From Boswellia sacra (Eukaryota > Streptophyta > Magnoliopsida > Sapindales > Burseraceae): a DNA stretch of 64,000 nt. Where the stretch lies: assembly GCA_013180625.2 (NCBI GenBank), contig SNVD02010473.1, positions 1,364,001 to 1,428,000 of the forward strand, given 5' to 3'. Position numbers and translations under genes: made by a program. The first letter of the stretch is position 1; the number at the start of each line of letters is the position of its first letter. Shown here piece after piece: positions 46,381 to 56,170 of the stretch. The notes beneath the pieces were generated by a model. It was given only the letters and a program-made list of their open reading frames with translations. It ran no database searches and was not told the origin of the DNA.

Positions 46381-47134
46381 AGCGAAACACCAGAATCGAA
46401 TTCCAGAGTTGGTTCAAAACATCACATTTCAAGATTTCAACTCCCAACTTCAAAAATTCACCAAAAATCCGTGTTAACTCCAAATTCAACGAAATCAGCG
46501 GCTATTTAAAGCTTAATCTGTCTATTTTCTTACACAAATGGAATATCATGTAATTCTCAATTCAGAAAAATGCATCAACTCAACAACATAAGACAATCAC
46601 ATAAACTACAACTCCTCACAAAACTATTTCTACTTCATTTCATCAACACTTAATTTCACACATACTTCTTCATTCAATCACAACAATCAACTTACAATAA
46701 TTAACTTCACTCATAATTCGTTATCTAAGCAACCAAGAATTTTAAGTTAAAACAAGTCACATGTATAACAACTAATATCAATTCAACAACAAAACACATA
46801 ACCTGAAGTAAGTATAGTGTTAGAAACCCCTACTTGTTTTCCAAGCTAAACTTCTTGAATCTTTTCCTCTCTTTTCTTCTCTCTCCTTTATCTTTTTCTT
46901 TTTCTCTTCTTTTCTTCCTGGAACTGTGAAGTCCCTTCTCCTCTTCTCTTTTTTTTTTTTTCTTTTCCTTCTCCTTCCTTCTAGAAAACCCCATCTCTTC
47001 CCTAAATATAAGGCCTTGGCTCAATGGGCCTAAGTCCACCAACTTCCAACCCACTAATACTTTAAACATAATTTCTAAATTTTTAATATGTATAAATGCA
47101 TATATATATTAATTTACATTTGAGACTCTACAAG

Positions 47135-47264
47135 TATGGACAAGGTATCAAACAAGAGATCCCAATGTGGGATTTGAAGTGCCATTTTCTCTTGAGGGAA
47201 CAGTTTTTTAAGCCACATTAGATATTCGGGTGATCCTATCCACTCCTAATTTCAGAGCCATCGC
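47135..47264 (-). pseudogene. Partial SDR exon 3, internally deleted
   Basis: Aligns with exon 3 of SDR4 (ATGGACAAGGTATC, GGAACAGTTTTTTAAG, CCTAATTTCAGAGCCAT), but about 85 bases are missing internally and the C-terminal coding part is absent. It stops at the LTR-like segment. Together with the stub at 40900-41000 it is the residue of a fifth SDR gene split by about 6.1 kb of inserted sequence. Confidence 0.8.
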
Positions 47265-47432
47265 CTAATTGATAACATTATAAGCCATCAATTTCTTTCC
47301 CTCATGGCAATTTAAACAATTTTATGTTTAACATAAGCAATAACTCCTATAAATACAAATTGAAAGATGATTCTTTCATATGACATCACAAGTTTACAAC
47401 AAAGTGATCCAAATGCGTACGCTTGTAAAAAT

Positions 47433-49593
47433 TCAAAGGGAAGAGAAAATGGGTAAAGCTGATAGTGTCGCCCCTGCATCAACAATGAATATATTGCCTG
47501 TGACATATTTTGAAGAGTCATGGACTAGGTATCGAATAAGTGATGTCAATGCTGGATCTATGTTGCCCAATTCTCTTAAGGGAACAAGTTTTAAGGTCAA
47601 TTTATTCATCCAGGGTTTCTGCATAAGAAACTCTGTGATCTCAGATTTGAAGAGTCCAGGTGCTATTGAGTTCACTCTGATCTTATAAGCTCCTAATTCC
47701 AGAGCCATAACCTAACAGAAACAAAAAAGCAGAACAAGTTAGACTGCATCTTTTTACATATAGGCTAACAATTCTTGGGATTTTATTTAAGATTAATAAA
47801 TAGAATCAAATCCATAGTAAAGTGGCATCCCATTACTAATAAAAACTAAAACCTTAGATGTGAAAACTTATTATTATCATTATTACTATTGTTGTTATTA
47901 TTATTATTATTATATTGAACTTTTTTAAGAATGCAAAAATCAGTAAAAGAAGTAAGAGAATGATATACTAACTAGATAAATTTGATATAAGGACAAAAAT
48001 AACCACTTTAATAACCTTGATTCCAGTATTTAGCCAAGTTTGATAATTTTGACAACAATAACCAAATAAAGAGGTGAATTCACTATTCTATCCTGGGAGC
48101 CCATAACTTCAAAATAGTGAATAGACTAAATAGTCTACTGCAATATAGTGCAAAACACAGTCAGTAAATTAGCAAGCACATTTTCTAGAAATGGAAACTT
48201 TTTTTTTATAACCGAGGTGTAAGCACATTTTCTAGAAATAGAAACTTTTTTTTTTATAACCGAGGTATCGGGGGAGACTAACACGACCACAACTCACTGC
48301 CACGATCTCCCGCTTACCTCATGGGGAAAGGCCATTTTGAAGAGTCAAACCCAGGACTTTACCGTTTGCCTTATCAACTCTCTCCTAGACCGCCCTTGCC
48401 ACTTGAAACACATTCACTATTTGGCTACTTTTGTCTAAATTAACTGTTATTTAAATTTTCAGGTTAATTAAAATGGTAAAGTCACCTCTTCATTTGGCTA
48501 CTTTTGTCCAAATTATTGGAATTGGTATTCATTGGAACTAAATTATTGAATGGGTTATTGTTGGGCCTTTCTCTTCAAAAATTTTGGCATTTTAATTAAG
48601 GTTAGATCAACCAACAAAAATCCAGTGATTTAGAGGTGGGGATGAGTAGATATTAGCTTTTGGTTCTTGGAAATTTGGCAGACAAAAACAAAGGAAATAA
48701 TATATTATTTTGGATAAATTTACAAAATTTGTATTTAAGAAGGCCATTTGGATGTTATATAAAAGGGTTTTGTCAAATCCAGAAGGGCCAAATTGTCGTC
48801 CTCCCTCCATCCATGCACGCTAGTAAGGTGGTATCCTATGTATACGATTTGTCGTTATAGGCATCGTTTTACAAGCAATTAATAGAATAAACATATCATT
48901 TATAGATACATAATATTACCATTGTCATGACAATCAAGGCAGCTTTGGAGGAACAATAGGCAACGCCTCCAGGTGAATGTGCCCGATGAAGGCCATCGAC
49001 AGAAGAAATATTGATTACTGATCCTTCCAAATTCGCTGCACGCATGCGTATGCAAACAAACTTGGAAATCAACCAAGATCCCGTTAAATTTGTTCTTATC
49101 ACATCATTCCACTCCTCCTCAGCCAAATCCAAGGGACCCTTCACACTACCTGCACACTCACCCAGCAGACACACGGGACACAAAGCAATAACAATAGTTA
49201 TTCTAATAAAAATAATTAATGAACCAATCCCAATCGTCACAGAGAATATTACAATTAATTACCTCTAAAACCAGCATTGTTGATTAAAACATCGATTCTC
49301 CCAAACGTTTCCCATGCCTTCTGTACGGACCTCTCAATAGTGGCTCCCTCGCTTGCAATGTCAAGCTCCACGGCCACGGCTCTAACGCTTCCTGCTGCAC
49401 CCTTGCTATTGATTTCATCACACACAGTTTTGAGCCTATCGCCACGCCGAGCCAAGGCCACCACCCGGCAGCCTGCTTTGGCCAAGTCCAGACAGAACTC
49501 CCGGCCTAAACCCGACGATGCGCCGGTCACCATAACCACTTTGCCGTTCAACTCCCGCCATGGCTCCAAGTCGTTCTGCACCTGACTCGCCAT
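47433..49593 (-). CDS. SDR4: short-chain dehydrogenase/reductase (FabG-like), 3 exons
   Basis: Paralogue of SDR1, 279 residues. Exons: 49263-49593, 48920-49149 and 47433-47711; introns 113 and 1208 bp. [20 protein letters not shown] and the catalytic Tyr and Lys (YCSSK) are intact. It is the most diverged copy: LARRGDR for [21 protein letters not shown] for [14 protein letters not shown] around the active-site helix, and NSIAPG for NSISPG. These changes flank the catalytic residues, so substrate preference may differ. Intron 2 holds a SINE-like insert. No good TATA box; a 47-bp tandem duplication lies just upstream and the palindromic block is displaced to about 1.35 kb upstream. Ends in FSSL. 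Confidence 0.9.
48174..48406 (-). mobile_element. SINE-like retroposon in SDR4 intron 2, with duplicated tail
   Basis: On the - strand a body of about 150 bases contains GGGTTTGACTC, resembling a polymerase III box B, and ends ACCTCGGTTATAAAAAAAAA, a plant SINE-type 3' tail. The tail and its flank (AGCACATTTTCTAGAAAT plus a T run and ATAACCGAGGT) occur twice in tandem at 48174-48265. The second target duplication was not resolved. Confidence 0.5.
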
Positions 49594-49634
49594 TTGTACT
49601 AAAAAGGTTAAATTTAATTAACAGCCGAGTGTGG

Positions 49635-49723
49635 GTGAAAGCTATTTGTTATCGTTATTTAAAAGCTGGTTCATAGTGGGGGTGAAAGCTATTAGTTATC
49701 GTTATTTAAAAGCTGGTTCATAT
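49635..49723. repeat. Tandem duplication upstream of SDR4 (period 47 bp)
   Basis: GTGAAAGCTATT(T/A)GTTATCG and TTATTTAAAAGCTGGTTCAT occur twice in succession. One copy corresponds to the sequence just upstream of the broken SDR at 51956. Confidence 0.85.
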
Positions 49724-50553
49724 TGTGACCAGCTTAACAGATAACTGTTACACTAGATATGGTGAACAGAGCCGGGACAATGTTTGCGCCTGAGGGGTCT
49801 GGTCCGGCCCCCTCCAGGTCAAAAGGGAGGTCCTTGAATTATAGAAAAATACTAGTTGCTACCAATTGTTTTAAAAATCTGCAGATGGGCCCCTGTAAGT
49901 AAAAAGGGGCAAAATTAATATGAATTTACTATAAATAAGCTATAATTCTGCGTGTGAACCCCTAAATTTCTCATATTCATAAATGAGTAATGAATTTTTA
50001 AGTAATACATTTATGATTTATATTGCAATTATCTTTTATTTATTTATTTCTATTATTATTTTTATTATTTTACTCTTAAATAAAACTTAACTTTTTATAT
50101 TCAATTTTTTTTAATTTCTCAAATTTTTAGTTACAGAAGGCAATAGACTTTTTATTCTCTCTCGCTTTTTATTTTTTTCATGATTAGCTTTTTCCAATAA
50201 ATAATATATGTAAAATTTTTAATGAACTTTTGATAAAGATCGGAGAAGTTACCATGAATTCTTAAAAGTTATATTTTAAGATAACAACAGTTCAAATTTA
50301 AAACTTTAGTTTTTTTTTAATTCTTTTTCCATATATGTTATTTAGGTAACATATTTATTTATTTCATTTTCCTGATTTAAATTAATTAATATATATTTTT
50401 AATACTTCATTCTCAAAATTTGTATAAAAGTTTATGTTTGATTAATGTTCTTAAACTAAAATATTTAACCAATTGTATACTCGAACTCATAATATAATTC
50501 TATATTTTTGCCTCCCCTAAAACAAAAATTCTGCGTTAGTGTAAGGATAAATC
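49724..50553. other. Sequence inserted between SDR4 and its upstream block
   Basis: AT-rich, apart from a GC-rich patch at about 49770-49830. It has no counterpart in the duplicate at 51956-53060, so it is either an insertion here or a deletion there. No gene. Confidence 0.4.
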
Positions 50554-51320
50554 GAAACTTATAAAAATTGTAAATGCATATAAAAAATTTTAAACTAATT
50601 AATAAAAAAATATTATTTTAGAAATTAATAAAGTTGTAAAAGAATATTAGAGCTATAAATGAACATATAAAAACTATAAATGTCACTTATAAATTAAGTT
50701 TTTTTTAATTATTTATAAATTTTATATACTTATTTATAGTTTTTATATAAATTTTTATAACTTTTACATGTTCTGACGTACAAGTATAAGTATAAGCATA
50801 AGCATGTACTCTAGAATGACCCATTTAATTTAAGGTGTATTAAAGGTGTTTGATCTAATATTTTTATAGATATAATCGAAACTTATTGTAAATATTAAAA
50901 ATATTTTCAATTAGTCTTTCTCAAATAACCATATTCGATGAAAATGTGACCCATGTGCTTACCTTAATGTTTTTATGACTTTTAATTAAAATATGCTGAG
51001 TGTGACACATGGTGTGGAAGAGACTGTACATGTTACTTGCTGCATCTGTTCATCTAAAAATCTGAAATCTACAAAGTAATCTTTAGGGCTAAGTGTCTAC
51101 TCGCGGTCATAATATTTGTCACTTTGATAGATCACTCAAGGGTACAAAAGTAATTTTAAACTGACCGCCACTGCAAATTAAATAGAAACTAACAGATTAA
51201 CTTAATATGGGGTGTGTTTGATGAGTTTATGGAAGTTCTTTATTCACCGTCGATTAAAATTCCAATTGTTGCGGGCGCTTGATAATTTCTAAAACAAGAA
51301 AAGTAATATATGATTTTGCC
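50554..51320. repeat. Segmental duplication copy A (SDR4 upstream)
   Basis: It matches 52390-53060 in order: AAACTTATAAAAATTGTAAA, AGAATGACCCATTTAATTTA, ATATAATCGAAACTTATTGT, GTACAAAAGTAATTTTAAAC and GGGGTGTGTTTGATGAGTTT. It contains the palindromic SDR upstream block at 50927-51010 and a 69-bp stretch (50998-51066) that is inverted in copy B. Confidence 0.85.
50927..51010 (-). promoter_or_regulatory. Conserved SDR upstream block, SDR4 copy (decayed palindrome)
   Basis: GAAAATGTGACCCATGTGC at 50940-50958 corresponds to the SDR2 and SDR3 palindromes but no longer pairs perfectly. It is followed by CTTAATGTTTTTATGAC and GAGTGTGACACATGG. It is over 1.3 kb from the SDR4 start. Confidence 0.4.
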
Positions 51321-51955
51321 CTTTATTTATTTTGTAAACACATAAATACACTTAAGGTTTTGGTGTAATATCATTAGAAAGGTATTTTCAAATTTATATC
51401 ACTTCAGTTTTTAAGGTTTGCATATTTTTATCCCTTAATCTCATTTTATGGTTTTTTTTTTTTTTACTTTTTCACTTACAGCAGAGGATAAAAAGGAAAT
51501 TTTGTAATCAATTCTGAAACAAAATTTGATAACAATATTGAATCGAATTTTCAAAACACTTTCAACGATAACATGAACATAAACATGAACCTGGTGGCAC
51601 AGCGGTCCAACAACCAACAAACCCCAACCACCAACCCAGCAACCACATGAAGTCACCAGCACCAACCCAATAGCCTCCAACACTTAACAGCAGCAACTTA
51701 GGAACCAAAGAGCAAGAAGATCTATAAAAGAGTCACACCAGCAAATAAAAGAGTCATTCAACAGTAACTAAAATCTTACACAACAACCCGTAGCAAAAAC
51801 TCACCGCAGCGGCCAGGAGTCAGACTCACGTTGTAGCTGGTCAATTGAAAAAATAAAAATTAAAAAAAATCAACTAAGTGACACCAAATTCAAACAGTAA
51901 AAGACCAAGTACAGCCACTTGAACTTTGAATCAGGAGTTAGAAATAATCAGAAAT
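51321..51955. other. Intergenic sequence between duplicate segments
   Basis: No gene recognised. An 80-codon open frame at 51441-51683 has no domain or coding signal I can support. Confidence 0.5.
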
Positions 51956-52031
51956 CCAGCTTTGGCCAAGTCCAGGCAGAATTACCCGCCTAAACCCGAC
52001 AATGCGCCGGTCACTGCACCTGACCTGCCAT
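51956..52031 (-). pseudogene. Truncated SDR exon 1
   Basis: Starts with the SDR beginning MAGQVQ at 52031, then jumps by deletion of the intervening codons to VTGALSGLGG (Rossmann motif with changes), a stop where the others have Glu, and FCLDLAKAG. Similarity ends at 51956. The upstream bases match SDR4's upstream region. Confidence 0.85.
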
Positions 52032-52177
52032 ATGTACTACAAAGGTTAAATTTAATTAACAGCTGAGTGAGAGTGAAAGCTATTACTTCTTGTCATTTAG
52101 AAGGCTCGCATTGTAAGCAACCTAACTGCTAACTGTCACCTCTCCAGTGAATGATAATTTATAATAATTTTTACTGA

Positions 52178-52354
52178 CAATACTGTACTCATAATCAAAT
52201 TTTATAATTAATTATTTATAAATTCAGTTGATAAAAATTTATTAGATAAGAAAAAAATAAAAAATAAAAAAGATAAGTTATATGTCTAATAGAATTTTAT
52301 CAATTCAGATCATAAGGAGTTGATTGTAAAATTTAACTGTAGATATAGTATTAT
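52178..52354. mobile_element. Hairpin MITE, copy 2
   Basis: Imperfect inverted arms of about 70 bases (left ATACTGTACTCATAATCAAA, right ending AACTGTAGATATAGTATTAT). The right arm (ATTTTATCAATTCAG...GGAGTTGATTGTA) is the same family as 21569-21739. Confidence 0.55.
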
Positions 52355-52389
52355 TTATTTTCATTTAAGGTTATGATAATGGATACATC

Positions 52390-53060
52390 AAAACTTATAA
52401 AAATTGTAAAAATTTATATAAAAGTCATAAATGCATATAAAAATTTGTAAACTAATTAATAAATAAAAAATTGTTTTAGACATTAAAGTTGTACATGGAT
52501 ATTAAAACTGTAAATGAACATATAAAAATTATAAATATCATTTACAAATTATTTTTTAATTATTTACAAGTTATATGCTTATTTAGAAATTTGATAAAAA
52601 ATTTTATAATTTTTATTTGTCTTGAAGTACAGGTATATGCATGTATTGTAGAATGACCCATTTAATTTAAGGTATATTAAATGTGTTTTTGTATAGATAT
52701 AATCGAAACTTATTGTAAATATAAAAAGTGTTTTAAATTTTTTTTTCAGATTTTTAGATGAACAAATGCAGCAAGTAACTTGTGCAGTCTCTTCCACACC
52801 ATGTGTCACACTCTTTAGGGTTAAGTGTGTGAAACTGATGGCCATAATGTTGGTCACTTTGTTTAGATCACTTGAGGTACAAAAGTAATTTTAAACTGAC
52901 CACCATGGCAAAATAAACAGGACATGTCATACGTTAATTTGGGGTGTGTTTGATGAGTTTATAGAATTTTTTTTTTTTTACCACTAATTGAAAATCAAAT
53001 TGTTGCGTGCACTTGATAATCTCTGAAACAAGAAAAGTAATACATGATTTTTCTCTTTAT
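52390..53060. repeat. Segmental duplication copy B with a micro-inversion
   Basis: Counterpart of 50554-51320. At 52745-52813 a 69-bp segment is the reverse complement of 50998-51066, and about 115 bp that precede it in copy A, including most of the palindromic block, are missing. Confidence 0.85.
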
Positions 53061-54972
53061 TTATTTTGTACACACACATATATATACTATTGTACATAAT
53101 TTAACAATTTATCTCATCCTTCATTATATTTAATCCAATAATTAAGATTAGAATTAAGAAAATAATATGTAATATTATTAAAATTGTGTTGGGTGTCACA
53201 TATGGTGTAGTCAATTTGAGGAATTTTTATTGTGAATTTTTAAGTCAACTTTTACTTTATTTTGCAAAAAAAAAAAAAAAACTCTTTATACTTACTCTAT
53301 TAAAATGCCACTACCATTATTTAAATAAATAATTGTTATATTTATTTAATTAATCTAAAAAATCCATAAAATAATATTATATAACTGACCCAATTAGGTA
53401 GATCATGCTTAATTTAATTGTAATAAAACAAAAATCTTTTATCAAAAATTTTGATTACATATTTATTTTCTCAAATATGGTTTTATAAATATCTTATTAT
53501 ACAAATAATAAAAGCTAGAAGGTTGAAAATTTAAAAGAAGAGAAATATATTATAAGAGGGCGAACTAGGAAAATGCAATATAGCATCAATCTTTCTATCA
53601 ATGATTCAAGGCTACAAAACCGTTGGCATAAAATTAGCTGGTTAGCCTTTGCCTTCACATAGGCATCGTACCCCAGCATGACCGCCTAGGAAAACGAATC
53701 GCAGTCTACCATTAAAAAAATGAATTTCACTTCCACTCTTACTAGTCCTATGGCTTCCACTCCTTCGTAGAATTCAACTACCGCATGCACTGCATGCATG
53801 GTTTATAAATTTGAAGTGGAGTAATTGAGGTGGCACGGGCCTAGGCTGTAGCCTGTGAGATATAAAGTGGCAGAGTGGAGTCTGATTCGGCGGAGGTGGA
53901 GGTGGAGTGGAACCCTGTTCTCTCTACATATTAAGGAAGTGATTATTTTTTATCTAAAATTTGAGTAAGTCTAAATATAAAAATTTAAATAATCTATTTT
54001 TTAATTTTAATATATAAATTAAAATATTTAAAAGCTAATGATTTCACACATATATCTTTATTTATATATATTATTTTTATTTGTGATTTTATTTCTTATA
54101 GTAAAAATATTTGCATAACAAAATTTATTATGAATTTAATTTATTTGTGTATAATTAGGTAAAGTAATTTTTTAAGAATTAATATATAAATAAGCTAAAT
54201 GACCATTAAAAAATGTATAAAAATATATAGAGAATTATAACATAAAATTAAAAATAAATAATAATGTTCCAAAATTAAATAGTTAGGCTACGTATAAATT
54301 GGTCATAAATTAATTTTATTATGGTATTTAAGAGAATTATAGTAGTAATAAATAATTCAGACATTTGCATTCAGAAAAAAATAAAATTTTTATCTTTTTC
54401 CATTCAAAGAAAAGTGTCTTAGATCAAGTGTTAAGTTGAAAAAGAAAACCATGAAAATATCTAAAGTCTGCAAATAAGTTAAATTCAAACTTTAGACCAA
54501 AAAACAATCAGGCCCTAAGTCTTGGGTTCAGCCGCTCTACACCTCTGCCTAAGGAGGCGATTGATTTTTTGTTTGGAATCTAAATGAGGCTGAATTTGAC
54601 TGAAATAAGAATAGATCTGAATACAAATATCTAATGATATGTTATTCAAATGTCTGAATTGGAGATTTATTTTTTTTAAGATCTACTAACAAGTCTTTAA
54701 GTTGTTTGTTTTTAATAACTAAAAATATTTGAAAGCTAATAATTTGACATATATATCATTATCTACATATATTGTATATGTTATATAAACATTTACAATA
54801 ATCAATACAATAAAATCAAAATTAGAGTATTAAAATTGCCATAAAAAAATAATATTGTCAATTAATGTATCTGACATATAATAAGAAATTTTTTTAATTA
54901 CCATGGAATTAAAAAATTACAAATGAGAATTCAAAAAATTATTTTAATATTTATAGTTATTTATATTTACTT
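53061..54972. other. Intergenic region
   Basis: AT-rich. Around 53150-53240 there is a further weak match to the SDR upstream flank (GTGTTGGGTGTCACATATGG). A less AT-rich patch at 53560-53940 has no recognisable coding content. Confidence 0.45.
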
Positions 54973-56170
54973 TGTATTTAGTTAGTTTGATAGTTATTAG
55001 ATGTATTTAGTTGGCAATTATTGATTGTACCAAGGGTGTTCCTCAATAATTTGAAGTCGATCGATTTTGTTAAATTCAATCCAATCCAACTGTAAATTGG
55101 ATTGTCAATTTTTTTACCCGATCCAATATAAATTTGAATTGATATCCAATCTGATCCCATCTGATACATTAAAAAAAAAAAAAAAAAAACTGATCTAATC
55201 CAATCCAATTCGAAATATATTAAAATCCAATCTAATCCAATAATATTTCATAATTCATACCATTGCATATTAGAATAATTAATAAATATTAGGTAAATTT
55301 TGACAAACAAAAAAATAGATTACAAATATCTGTATTAAGAGATTTTAATTAGATCATAACTATCTATGTTAAAGTACACAAATATCCGAGATAAATAAAA
55401 AAAATATCTATTTTTTAATTTAGTTTGCATTGAATCAGTTTTATTGGATTGTCTACAAGGTAATTGACAACCAATCCAATGACACTGGATTTTGAAAAAT
55501 TGAATATAATCCAATCCAATCAGGTAATCGAAACCGATCAAAATTGGATGGATTGATCGATTTAATTAGATTGGATTGGATTTTGAACACCCTTAGATTG
55601 TACATAGTTAACTAAGATGGTTACGTTGGATTAAAATTAATATTTAAAGAGTTTAAAGAGAATAAAGAAAGGCATGAGAAATTAATTGTCATTTGTAAGT
55701 TTTTAAAATGGAGAGTGGTTCTCTCCTATTAACTTTCTTCATTCTATTTCATTTCGTTTAATATATATATCTTCCATTTTTATTCCTTACACAAAGTTAT
55801 TTCACATGATTTGGTATCAAAGCCCTTTGACTATGCTACCAAAACAATAAATCATACTATTAATGAGTCTCTGCAATTAAATTTTTCCAAGTTTAATGGT
55901 GAAAATTTGAAGGGAAGGATTTATAGGGCTGAACAGTATTTTGAGAACCAAAGTGTTCTCGCATAATATCAAGTGTAACTGTAGCATTTCACCTTGAAGG
56001 AGGAGCAGAACAATAGTATTGTTGGCTAGTTTCATCTAACGAGTCAAGTCTCTTGGACCCAAATTTCTTGCACTCTCCTCAAATGTGTTAGCCCAACAGA
56101 ATTTCAGGAGCTGTATCTCAACCAACAAAAGTTCCATTGTATTAACTGCTTTTCTAGTTCTCACCATCAT
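54973..56170 (+). mobile_element. Degraded Ty3/gypsy element: LTR, primer-binding site and gag remnant
   Basis: The probable LTR runs from TGTATTTAGTTAG at 54973 to TTATTTCACA at 55806 (about 260 bp without the nested MITE). TGGTATCAAAGCC at 55812-55824 is a near-match to the initiator tRNA-Met primer site. Then a decayed Gag frame reads NFSKFNGENL and YRAEQYFENQ, as in plant gypsy Gag proteins, with several stops and shifts, fading near 56170. No pol or 3' LTR follows. Confidence 0.7.
55031..55595. mobile_element. hAT-like MITE nested in the gypsy LTR
   Basis: 565 bp, flanked by a perfect 8-bp duplication GATTGTAC (55023-55030 and 55596-55603). Ends are CAAGGGTGTTC and GAACACCCTTA, an imperfect terminal inverted repeat. 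The interior is full of GGATTGGATT/AATCCAATCC words on both sides, and no transposase is present. Confidence 0.88.

Larger units (their letters stand above)
45420..47132 (-). mobile_element. Long LTR-like segment (Ty3/gypsy Tekay/Del-like)
   Basis: Read on the - strand it starts TGTAGAGTCTCAAATG at 47132, followed by GGCCTTATATTTAGGG, a purine-rich leader, and repeated GAACAGTGTCGAGTG-type words at 46186-46380. After the minisatellite come GCTCACCCCCTCCCTCC and ACAGGTACA (about 45495-45465). This succession resembles long LTRs of plant Tekay/Del-type elements. No internal coding region or second LTR is present, so it would be a solo LTR or a remnant. The 47132 edge coincides with resumption of SDR exon sequence. 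The left edge and target duplication are unresolved. Confidence 0.5.

Noticed and set aside
46830..47069. 79-codon Lys/Arg/Glu-rich frame on the - strand
   Set aside because: It reflects a purine-rich leader tract in the LTR-like segment, with no homology or conserved start.
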